Part shown: positions 12,929 through 61,534 of the stretch, piece by piece | Layout: every line of letters starts with the position of its first letter | How positions within the stretch are numbered: position 1 is the stretch's first letter | From: Lytechinus variegatus | Taxonomy: Eukaryota > Echinodermata > Echinoidea > Temnopleuroida > Toxopneustidae | Reading direction: 5' to 3' | DNA length: 64,000 nt | Assembly (NCBI RefSeq): GCF_018143015.1 | Contig: NC_054752.1 | Location: forward strand, 6,063,216 to 6,127,215 | Program-made: the position numbers and the translations under genes | Notes under the pieces: generated by a model | Told to the model about the DNA's origin: nothing | What the model saw: only the letters and a program-made list of their open reading frames with translations | Database searches by the model: none

Positions 12929-13220
12929 AGAGAGAGAGTGAATCAGATCAGACCAAGCACAAGATTTGAAATAAAGTAAGCAGAACCAGTATATGAAGAC
13001 GAACACAGTGCACCTATCATCCATCATGCTCACATACGTGTAATATTGCAGGTACCCCATTCACTGTCCAATAAACAAAATAAAATCTTTCCAAGAAACG
13101 AAAACGTTGTCGCTTATTAGGCAATGATCATGGGAAAATGATTCCATATGTTCTATCTATACTTTATTGATAGCAACTTTATATTAGAAACGAAAATGTT
13201 TTCTATCACTTATTATTATT

Positions 13221-13798
13221 GAAGGGATGGTCCGGGCTGAAAATATATCTTACTACATAGAGTAGAATTCACTAAGCAAAATGCTGAAAATTAATCAAAA
13301 TCGGATAACAAATGATAAAGTTATTGAAGTTTAAATTCTAGCAATATTTTGTGAAAACAGTCATGAATATTTATTAGGTGGGCTGATGATGTTACATCCT
13401 CACTTTCCGTTTTCTGATGTTATATAAAATCATATTTTTTTCACTATTTCATACTTGTGTGAATAATATGTCTCCGTTATAATGAAATAAGTTGCAGCAA
13501 TAAATATCTAATGCACTAAGTCAATTGTCAATCCATTTTTTCTAGTTCTTGGAGTAAAAAATTTGAATAAAACTTATTTCATTTAATAAAATACAAAAGA
13601 ACAAGTGGGGATGTGACAACATCAGCCCACCTAATAAATATTCATGACCACTTTTTGCACAAAATATTGCTAAACTTTAAAATTCAATAACTTTGTTAGT
13701 TTTTTATCCGATTTTGATGAAATTTTCGGCATTCTGCTCAGTGAATTCTACTCTATTTATCAAGCTATAAATACTTTCAACCCGGACCATCCCTTTAA
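13221..13798. mobile_element. Foldback element family C, copy 1
   Basis: Ends are inverted: GAAGGGATGGTCCGGGCTGA at left and CCCGGACCATCCCTTTAA at right. Paired internal blocks include AATATTCATGA, GGTGGGCTGATGATGT and ACATCAGCCCACC-like sequence. A second copy is at 23214-23730. Confidence 0.8.
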
Positions 13799-13799
13799 G

Positions 13800-15727
13800 T
13801 ATATTAAGAAAATACCCGTCGTAATCGTTGTCAAAGGAACATTAATGTGTATTGTTCCCCTGTATTCCACTATTATAAAAGTTTAGTGGCCATCGGGTGT
13901 TTTTCAGCCTTTTAAAGTCAAATTTGCCCCTTTTCAGCCGTTATGTTTCAAATTTCCCACCCCTTTTCTGTGATTTTTTTTAAATTCTTATTTGAAAATA
14001 TCTCTTTGAGCTTAACAATCTAGTGATACATTCATGGTAAAGATTCATGAATAGGTCTCTAAGATCATAATTTCGTCGCGGATTTTGAATAAAAGTTATT
14101 ATCCTATTGAATGAAACCCCCGTCTCTTGATTAAAAACACATTTATAAAATCGAAATTATTGTTCTTACTTTGAGCAAAGTTAATGGGATCGTAAAAATT
14201 TACTCTTAACGCACTTTCCAGTTGATAACACTGGCTACAGCTCACCATATAAAATGCATAGGAATTCGGACCCTTACTTTATTCTGAAAGAAAAGTGTAC
14301 CAGCTTTTTTGACCCGCAGTGCGTCCTTATAGCGAAAACCACTTGTCAGAGATAGTCTTGTAAGCTATCATTGTCAGACATCCTTTGTGCACACTCATGT
14401 TCTATAATGTTGCACAGATATGAATAATATCATGAAGGGGATTTTGACCGCTCGAAAGTATACATCACGACTTGTTCCACGGATCTTGCATAACTCTTTA
14501 TGATAAGTTTTTATCGCGATAATGTCAACTGCAGTTTCACCGCATGGTCCATTTCGTTGGGGCAGGTTAGAACAATGTGTCCACTGAAATAAACTTTCTT
14601 TGAAGCTGGCGTATCATCACAAATAAGGATGAAGATAATTATGCAATATCGGATGTATTTCTAAAGAATAGTTTTTCTGACGCTTTTGAAAAAATTAATA
14701 TTGCTATTATTCTGTGATTTATATTCCCATGGATAGACAGTAAGTGGAGACTTATTGAACAAGACTTACGATTTCTACATCACATCCTCGGATTTATTTA
14801 TAACACAACAGAACGGTTTTTAATGACGCCTTGGAATAATATTGGAGATTGTTCAGTTGAATATATTTTGTGATTCGTCTTGTAATAGATTGACATTAAA
14901 TGGAGACTTGTTGATCCTTACGGTTTCTATAGACATCTACGTTGTGTCTTCCACGGCTCTTCTTCATTGTTCCGCCAAGATCGTTGAATTGACAAGGAAA
15001 TACCAATTATATTTTACTGGAAAGAAATTTGAAATTTAAGTTTTGTTTGATATTTCACACGATTTTTTCGTAATTTCTATCATCCACATACTCCTTCGAC
15101 TTATCTGAGATTCAGTAAAAACTTTCGTAACGATTTCATCAACGCATACATGCCATATAGAAGTAATAGAAAACATTCAAAACAATTGCATTTTAGCTAG
15201 GACCTCAAGTTCGTCTCTTCATGGAAAATAGTAATATTATTAAAATATTTGAAGAACATTTTATGCACAGAAATCGTAAAAGCATTTTACTACATTAATA
15301 TTTTATTTCATTTTTTATGAGCGTCATCCTTTTGTCAAAGTAGCTCTCAGACCGACTTAGAAAATAAATAACTGAAAGAATTATACCTAACCAAAGCAGA
15401 AAACCTGCTTTTCGTGTATATACGCTATTATGGCATACGTTGAACCATTTATTTAGTCTCTTGTTTTTTAACAAATGGATGCCGAAGAGTACAATGTAAA
15501 CTTATGCCCTTTTGACGAATGCAGTTACCACCAGACGACCAGCTTAGCATCGTCCTATTTAAACGTTAATGTAAGCTTCAGTCAGCCTCTTTGGCTGCAT
15601 GCTTGTGCAAATTTAAGCGTAGTGTTACCTGATCCAACATCAGGGAAATCCGAAAAAAAATATCTTCATGCTCAAACATTTATTATATCGAATTTATACA
15701 GCAACAGATTTTCATCGCTTGTGAAAC
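13800..15727. other. Upstream region of the TRPC gene
   Basis: No supported gene. A 93-codon ORF at 15475-15756 overlaps the TRPC start in another frame and has no family signature. A TATA-like string (GTGTATATACGC, about 15414) lies about 310 bp before the ATG, which is only weak promoter evidence. Confidence 0.4.
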
Positions 15728-53265
<37,538 letters not shown>

Positions 53266-53554
53266 CAAAAATGAGATATTCATACGAAGTAACAATCCAC
53301 GGAAAATAACACAACTGTTTTCTCGGGTATTGATATCATGAAGAACTCGGTAAGAACTGAGGATTAACACTGTAAATTTAATACCAGAGGAACAGTAGTA
53401 TGGTCTTTCCATGTACAAACCGTTAACACCTGGTAAACACCATATTTTTACATGAATGAGTTCATAACCATTCTCAAATCTTCTTTGTGCTTGAACTGCT
53501 AAATAGTTCTTTTTACAAAATAGAAAATGGTTTGCACTCAACAGAATCGGAGAG

Positions 53555-54215
53555 TTATGAGAGAGCTAAGAAAAGTGTAATATTTTGTATATAATATCTA
53601 TAGAGAGAAATGATGTATACGATGTTTTAAATTGAAATGGCGAATATCTATTATAACTACATAATCATGATTTTGATAAGCTAGACATAGGAAACGCAGG
53701 TATGTATATACGTGCATGGACTACAAAAACGAAAAAAATCATTTAGTCTTATATCGTAATTGACTGCGAATCAAATATTACAATTGGTGTTTCCGAATAT
53801 ATATAATAAGGAATGGTAGATTATATTGAGGAAATTTTCACGTGAGTTGTGGAATGTAATTAAGAGAAATTGTTAGCATTCTAAAAATCGGAAAATTAAG
53901 AGAGAACTAGGAAAAAGTGTACTATAATATGTTGCATAGTAAAACGATGCATACTATTTGAAAAATTGAAAAAAAGAGCAAATATCTATCACAATTATAT
54001 TGCCATGAATTCGATAAGCTAGACATATGAAACACGAGTATACGTGCATGGACTACACAAAATGAAAAAAAAAATTGTATAGTCGTATATTGTGATTGAC
54101 TGCGAATCAAATAGAGAGTGCAAAACTCCAGATTACAAATCGTGTTTCAGATTATATATCATAAGGAATGGTATAGATTCAATTGAGGAAAATTTCATTT
54201 GACTTGTGGTATGCC
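53555..54215 (+). repeat. Tandem duplication of about 340 bp in the TRPC 3' flank
   Basis: Blocks GATAAGCTAGACATA, ACGTGCATGGACTACA, TTGACTGCGAATCAAAT and ATAAGGAATGGTA occur in the same order in 53555-53830 and 53905-54215, with many substitutions. It lies in the probable 3' UTR. Confidence 0.75.
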
Positions 54216-54562
54216 ATTATTCAAATAACGATTGGTTATTAATCTGATTCCGCACAACGTCTCGGAAAGTACAGCATTTATCTATACAGTTTTCATTCTG
54301 TGTGGTTTTAATTATTTGTGTTACTTATCCAAGTGTGTCTTTCATCTTTTAGGAAGAGAATAAAAAGTGACGTGTGCAAAGTGGCCCACGTGGGGGGGGG
54401 GGGTAACAGGGGTTAAATCCCCTTAAATTGTTTTGATTCCCCTATTCCCCCCCCCAAAAAAAAGATTTTTTTTGGGGGGGAGAGGAAACGACAGGGCTTG
54501 TCAACATTTTATTCAGCCTGAACCCCCCCCCCTCTTTAAAAATTCCTGCATAGGCCACTGCT

Positions 54563-55173
54563 TAAAGGACAAGTTCACCTCAACAAAAACTTGATTTGAA
54601 TAAAAAGAGAAAAATCCAACAAGCATAACACTGAAAATTTCATCAAAATCGGATTTAAAATAAGAAAGTTATGACATTTCAAAGTTTCGCTTCATTTCAC
54701 AAAACAGTTATATGCACATCTCGGTCGGTATGCAAATGAGGGAACTGATGACATCACTCACTCACTATTTCTTTTGTATTTTATTATATGAAATATGAAA
54801 TATTTTTATTTTCTCGTCATTGTCATGTGAAATGAAGTTTCATTCCTCCCTGAACACGTGGAATTCCATTATTTTAACATTTTTGTGCTTCAGGCAAGGA
54901 GGTCCTAATCATCAAATTCGTAAAAATTGAAATATTGTATAATTCAAACAATAAAAAACAAAAGAAATAGTGAGTGAGTGACATCATCGACTCTCGCATT
55001 TGGATGTAACTGGCTCGTTCATATAACTATTTTGTTAAAAATAAGCGAAACTTTGAAATGTCATAACTTTCTTATTTTACATCCGATTTTGATGAAATTT
55101 TCAGCATTGTGCTTGTCTGATTTTTCTCTATTGATTCAAATAAATATTTTTCTGAGGTGGACTTGACCTTTAA
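54563..55173. mobile_element. Foldback element family E, full copy
   Basis: AAAGGACAAGTTCACCTCAA at left, GAGGTGGACTTGACCTTTAA at right. The interior has paired TGATGACATCACTCACTCAC and GTGAGTGAGTGACATCATC. A truncated relative is at 22890. Confidence 0.8.
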
Positions 55174-55434
55174 GCATAACTAATAGCTCAATTTACAGGA
55201 AATTTGACTTGAAGAAAAAAATTGACGAGAAAAATACATTGAAAGTGTACTTTAATTTATCAAAAATAAATGGTCCGAAATCGGCCTAGAAACTACGTTT
55301 TATTGTAAGATGGGTCCAATGCTTCTCGTCCAATCAAAACCATTATTCTAAATTCTAAGTATTTGAAATAAATCCAGATCTGTTGTGAAAAATGACCAGC
55401 CGAATATTAGATTTAGATTTTAATCTTGTGGATT

Positions 55435-56056
55435 TAAAGGAGAATGAAAACTTTGGAACAAGATAGATTGTGTGAAATCAGAAAAATCAAAGAAAAAGAT
55501 TAATGAAAGTTTGAGAAAAAATCGGACAAATAATGAGAAAGTTATGAAAATTTTAATATTGCGATCACTAATGCTATGGAAATCGTCAAATTGGCAATGC
55601 GACAAAGATGTGCGATGTCACTTATGAACAACTCTCCCCGTTACCATTACTTTAGTATATATTTCACTTAAATTGCCTCTTTTATCACATCTATCAGTAG
55701 ACATGGTAGATCATGTGTTATTTCTATAGGAGGGCATGTAATACATATTTTTAAAGACTACATCGTGGATAAAGAGTTTGTATCACGACTGTCACCACAA
55801 GAAAAAGCAGAAAGAGACATTTTGAGGGTATCATATACTGTAGTCCATCGAAGGGAAAGTTGTTCGCATGTGACATTTCACATCCTTGTCGCATTGCCAA
55901 TAGGAGGATCTCCATAGCATTAGTGATTGCAATATTCAAATGCTCATAACTTTCTCATTATTTGTACGATTTTTCTCAAACTTTCTTTGTTCTTATTCTT
56001 TTATTATTCTGTTTCGACACAAGCCTATTTATTCCAAAGGTTTCATTCTTCTTTAA
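55435..56056. mobile_element. Foldback element family D, copy 2
   Basis: AAAGGAGAATGAAAACTTTG at left, CCAAAGGTTTCATTCTTCTTT at right. Interior GGCAATGCGACAAAGATGTG and TGCGATGTCACTTATGAAC, as in copy 1 at 42626. Confidence 0.8.
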
Positions 56057-56243
56057 AAACAAGCCTAAAAGATCTAAAATTAAATCTTTTGAAATTAATC
56101 TTGAGATTTAAAATAAATCCATCATTCGAATTGTCATCATTCACAGCCGATCTGGAACATTTTAAATCCTTGAAATTAAGAGTGAATAATTTTTACTAAA
56201 ATTGTCGGAGTCGACAACTTTTATGAAATAATCTCGAGGCTCT

Positions 56244-56475
56244 ACACTGCAAAAACTCCGGTGTTGATTTAACACCAGTCCGGAATCTATATCTGTCCAC
56301 ACCAGCATGACCAGTGAAATATTGAAATAACACCAGTTTGGAATCATACCGATACTGTTTCAATACTAATTGGTGTTGTATAAACACATGTGTTAAAACT
56401 TTAACACTTCTCTGGTGTGGACAGATATAGATTCCGTGCTGGTGTTAAATCAACACCGCGGAGTTTTTGCAGTGT
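56244..56475. mobile_element. Family A MITE, copy 4 (intact ends)
   Basis: ACACTGCAAAAACTCCGGTG to ACACCGCGGAGTTTTTGCAG then TGT; 232 bp with well-preserved terminal repeats. The clearest full-length member in the window. Confidence 0.88.
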
Positions 56476-57426
56476 TAAGAACTATTTGTCCAGATAAAAT
56501 CGAACAATTTTAGCTTATTCAAAGTAAATCTATTGGTTATTGCACTTTCTTTGTTTTCCTATTCAAATAAATATATGAAGTTGTATTAATGTCAACGTCA
56601 ATCATGTCAATGTGACGTAGAAATGACCACAATAATATACCAAGGTGTAATATATATGATATTGTTCGAATTGGTCATGTATCCGTACACTAACACTCAG
56701 GGGAGATGCCATATATACAAAACAAGCTTTTGCTTTACTTTAGGTCCATCCACTTTGAATCTGCATTTATATGGTCATTATGCATTCTATTTCGGAATGA
56801 GTTGTATATGTTTTTCTTTGTATTTTGATTGATTTGTGGAAAATAAAATGAAATGAAAAAGAAATGAAATATACTCGTCCGTTATTTGGAACCTTCAAAG
56901 GTTCCCGAGGAGGCTTAAACAGCTACTTTGGAGCATTTGTAGGTTCTCCTCAACTGAATATGGATATATTACCCGGGCAAGACTTCTCATTTTCGCACTT
57001 AATTTCTTCTCTCCCTAATTTTCTCCCTTTTTTCTGTGCCGGAGAAAACATACAGAAACTGTCCTGCCCGCTGGGGTCTTCCTGCTATAATCAGAGGGTT
57101 AATTGGTTCGTTGATATAATTAATATTCTTTATAACACATAGCAACTCAACTGCCGTCGTTATTCATTTTTATTTAAAAAATGTCCTGTCACAGAAAATA
57201 CATAGATTCTCACCAGAAATAAGAAGCACCTTTTAAAGGACATAATGAAACAAACATTAATGTATCACATTATTTGGCAAAGGGAGTTGATTTGTAGATT
57301 TAGTAACAGCAAAGACCAACGAGGAGATAAAGTCGATGCTATACGTCTTTTCTAACCTCCACATATAAAAACTTTGCACAATAAAACAAAAATAATCATG
57401 ATGTCAACATTAGATATTACAATACT

Positions 57427-57930
57427 TAAAGGGGAAGTTCACCCTGAAGAAAACTTTGTTGTGAAAATAGCAGAAAAAATAGTAAAAAATATTGGTGAAG
57501 GTTTGAGGAAAATCCGTTAAAGAGTAAGAAAGTTATTAGAGTTCAAAGTTTTGGACTTGTGACGTCATAAACGAGCAGCTGCCCCATGTGTTATGTAATA
57601 TAAAATGTATGAATTTCAAATTTTGTATGGTTCCTGATGACTTAATTTTGTTTTCTTTTCATGATCGGGTATGAAATGATTTGTCTATTGATATACAAAA
57701 GTTACAGTAAAAACCATTTTCAATTTTCTGAGAAAATGACATTTCATTGATATTTTACCATTCGCTATGTAGGAATGCTGCTCGCATATGACGTCACAAA
57801 TCAAATAATTGAAATTCTAATAACTTTTTGATTATTTGATGAATTTTTCTCAAACCTTCGGCAATATTTTTTATTATTTTTTCTACTATTTTTACAATAA
57901 ACTTTTTGTCAGGGTGAACTTCCCCTTTAA
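57427..57930. mobile_element. Foldback element family F, copy 1
   Basis: AAAGGGGAAGTTCACCCTGA at left, CAGGGTGAACTTCCCCTTTA at right. Interior inverted pairs include GTGACGTCATAAACGAGC versus ATATGACGTCAC. Confidence 0.85.
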
Positions 57931-58178
57931 GACAAGTTTCAACAGAATCATTATGGCACACACGAAATAAAAGAAAGTTAATTTTTTTAATTATTGAACA
58001 CCGGTTAACGCCACAGTTTTTGCTGTATAGTGTTACACATTTAATCCTTGATGATATTTCTGTTTAATTACCATCGTGTTTGCAGAACACTTCTTGCTCG
58101 TCCCACGTACCCCACTGTCCCATTTCAACCCAACCCATGCCCCACTTTACCCCAAGGTTGGTTCCAAACTCATATTCT

Positions 58179-58426
58179 ACACTGCAAAAACTCGGGTGTT
58201 GATTTAGCACCAGTCTGAAATCTATGTATGTCCACACCGGAGAAGTGTTAAACAACACCAGTTTGGTTTTGGTCTAACACCAGACAGGTGTTTATACAAC
58301 ATCAATTAAAATTAAAACACCATCGGTTTGATTCCAAACTGGTGTGTGTTGTTTCAATATTTCTCTGGTGTGGACATATATAGATTCCGGTCCGGTGTTA
58401 AATCAACACCGGAGTTTTTGCAGAGT
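58179..58426. mobile_element. Family A MITE, copy 5
   Basis: ACACTGCAAAAACTCGGGTG at left, AACACCGGAGTTTTTGCAGA at right; 248 bp. Confidence 0.85.
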
Positions 58427-58429
58427 ACC

Positions 58430-59875
58430 AAATTCATAAAGTTTAGGAGTAATATAGGCTTACCTATAGTACCTGGCAATGTAGCTTCGTATTTATATTT
58501 ACTATAATGAAAAGAAAATGTCATTATGAAAAATTAAATAGAGATAGAAAACCATCAGTGTGTCATTTTTGCCCCCCCCCCTCCTCCCACTCTCCCCTGT
58601 AGGGGTGATATACAAGAGATAAAAACACAGTCACAGATTGGGCACGTATTACCCGGACAAATTAGATTTCGATGCCAAATAATCCTTTTTCGGGGCACAT
58701 GCATAATCTAGAAATGAATCGGAATAATGATATGCACATTCTGTTTTTTTGCTTTATTGTATTATATATAAAACTCGCGTTTTGGCGGGGGGATGGGGGC
58801 TTTACCCCGAAAGTTGAACTCTATCCCAACCCCTCCCCTATATCTTTCTCCCATCTTTCTTCCCCTCCCTCTCCCGCGCTCTCTTTGATTCTTCCCCCTC
58901 TCTTTTAACCCCTATATCATATGTATAAAGCTCGATCTATCTTTCTCTTTTTTCACCTCCACCTCTTTAATTTCTCCGTCCGACCCACGCCCCCGCGCCT
59001 CGAAGATCATGGGACCACGTTACCCCTACTACTGGAAAGATTTCATCAGTTGAGGGTTTATAACTTCACCCTAAATTATCACGATTATCAAAAGTCGCAT
59101 TGTTTACGCCCTTTAACCATGGATTAGCATAGTGACTTAAATACCCCCAAACCTCCATACATCAAACAGTGTAAAAACATATGCATATATACCCCAATTC
59201 AATATTTATTGAGTATAGCTAGCATTGAGCGAAAGTACCAGCAAGGTTTATTGTTCGATTACGCAACGGGGGTATGTAAATAGAAGACCCAAAAGGGGAG
59301 CAAAGAACGCCCCTCTCAAGGTTTTAACGACATTTGTATATTTTCGCTCCGCGTTAAGTTGGGGGTATTTTACTTCCTCGAGACTGGAGTTTGGAGTAAT
59401 TTGGCATAATTTACTCTATCATGACTTGTTTATTGTGTAGCCTCGTGTTTGTTGCTGACGATTACAGGAGGCCTAACAAAATTATGTTACATGGTTCCGT
59501 CTAAGCAACCCTCCTTACCATCATGATAATAGTAGGACTATCTATCGTTAACTGAGTTCAGAATTTCAATCGAATTCTACCCAGGATGAGGTCATTAAGG
59601 TAAGTAGACCATGCTTATATATATATTTTTCAAACTATAAGACGAGGGGCTGGTGAAGTGATCGATATAAATCTGACAATGATATCATCATAATTGTTTC
59701 TTGTATCACTTTGATGAATAATGAGAATAATATCTAGTTCTTCATAGCGCATACCATTGAACATTTCTTCAGCTGGCTGCATCCAAAAAACTTAGATAAT
59801 TATAGTTCCCTGACTATATATAAGTAGCCAAGCACGCATTAGCGCACAAACATTTTCAAGGAAACAAAAAACTGC
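58430..59875. other. Intergenic stretch, no gene seen
   Basis: Contains poly-C/pyrimidine tracts (58570-58600, 58820-58990) and scattered short ORFs without family signatures. Confidence 0.45.
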
Positions 59876-60005
59876 CAGGTACCCATTTACCTCGTGCACC
59901 AGGATTGAGGGCAGCACAATGTGGGCTAATTTATAGCTGAAGAAAATGAATGCGATTGCGGGATTCGAACCAACTACACTAGCTGTTTAAAAGTCTGGAG
60001 TTAAA
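59876..60005 (-). mobile_element. tRNA-like SINE fragment (family S4), copy 2
   Basis: GGGATTCGAACCAACTACAC (minus-strand B-box) with upstream GAGGGCAGCACAATGTGGGC, shared with 22755-22890. Confidence 0.6.
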
Positions 60006-60187
60006 TCCACTGGGTTAAAAGAGGATGACGACGACAATGCACATGATAGTGGACAGTGGTGTCGCCAAGATACGCCAAGATAATAAAGGATCAGGGGGAC
60101 TCTAGGGTGAGCTTTTATTGGCTTAAAAAAACACACGATTTTTCCCATTTTTTTAAAGTAGGGATAATTGCATCAGCGGCCTCCTGA

Positions 60188-60902
60188 CGGGGATAGTTTG
60201 GACGACGACCATGGTGATGATGACGACGATGATGGGGATGATAATGATGACGATGATGATGATTCATTTTTTTTCAAATTTGATGATGATAACGATGGTG
60301 ATGATGATGGTGATGATGATAGTGGTGGTAGTGGTGATGATGATGATGATGGTGGTGGTGATGATGATAATGATGATGGTGGTGGTGGTGGTGATGATGA
60401 TGATGATGGTGGTGGTGATGGTGATGATGGTGGTGGTAGTGGTGATGATGATGATAGTGGTGGTGATGATGATGGTGGTGGTGATGATGATAATGATGGT
60501 GGTGATAATGATGATGATACAGTGGTGGTGGTGGTGGTGGTGATGATGATGATGATGATGATAATGGCGCTAATGATGATGATGGTGATAGTGATGATGA
60601 TTGTGATGATGATAATAGTGATGATGATATGATGATGATGATGACGATGATGGTGGTGCATACTGGTATATAGAACTAGTGGTGGATAGGTGGCAGTGGT
60701 GGTAGTAGTGGTCGTGCATGATGGTGATGATGATGATGACGATGATGGTGGTGCATGCTGTTATATAAAACTGGTGGTGGTGGTCGTGATGATGATGTTG
60801 ATGATGATGATGACGATGATGAAGATGATGATGTAATGATGATGATGATGGTGATGATGATGATGCTGTTGCTGCTGATGATGATGATAATGGTGGTGGT
60901 GG

Positions 60903-60939
<37 letters not shown>

Positions 60940-60955
60940 AAAGATTATGATGAGG
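60188..60955 (+). repeat. (GAT/GGT)n microsatellite
   Basis: Over 700 bp of GATGATGGTGGT repeats. A short segment (GCATACTGGTATATAGAACT / GCATGCTGTTATATAAAACT) occurs twice within it, showing an internal duplication. Asp/Gly-rich and Met/Val-rich ORFs are artefacts. Confidence 0.95.
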
Positions 60956-61440
60956 AGGAGCGAGGAAGATATTGAGGATGAAGATTATACTAGCGATCAA
61001 CAAAATGATAAGATTCATCTAATGATGCTGACGACGACGGTGGTATATAGCTTTATAGAGATGATAATGTCATTTCTTAAAAATGGTTGAAATATCTAGC
61101 TTACATCGTTTTCCTGTTTCTGCTGCTGCTACTGCTGCTGCTGATGAAGAATTAAGGTTTTGATGATCAATTACGGCGCTGAAGCTGTTCCGGTTGATGT
61201 TGTATGGCTGTCAGACCGAATCTGTATTTGGCTCAATCCTCCAAAAATATTTTTGTAAATTATTGACGTATGATTTTTATTTTTTATGTAACTAAAATTG
61301 GAATTACCATATTGTTTGTAATATTTTGCCATGTTTCACACCATTAAAAAATAAAACTGTAAATGTAAAGAACCACCCAAAATATTTACGTTTGTCTCCT
61401 ATCCTTTTCCAGCACACAAAGACTTCAACGTCGATACGCG

Positions 61441-61534
61441 ATGAGACCAACTAAACTCAATATAAGAATCCTGATCATACTCGTAGTCTTTGTCCTAGCC
61501 TTGGTTCGAGTTAGCTTTTGGTTTATCAGACAAG
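61441..61534 (+). CDS. Type II protein exon with start and membrane anchor
   Basis: ATG with G at -3. Encodes the basic tail and anchor, ends FWFIRQ. Donor CAAG|GTAAGT is near-consensus, phase 1. Confidence 0.7.

Noticed and set aside
56864..57142. 92-codon ORF in the intergenic region
   Set aside because: No recognisable domain or splice partners; probably chance.
60168..61090. Asp/Gly-rich and Met/Val-rich ORFs
   Set aside because: They are translations of the (GAT/GGT)n tract.
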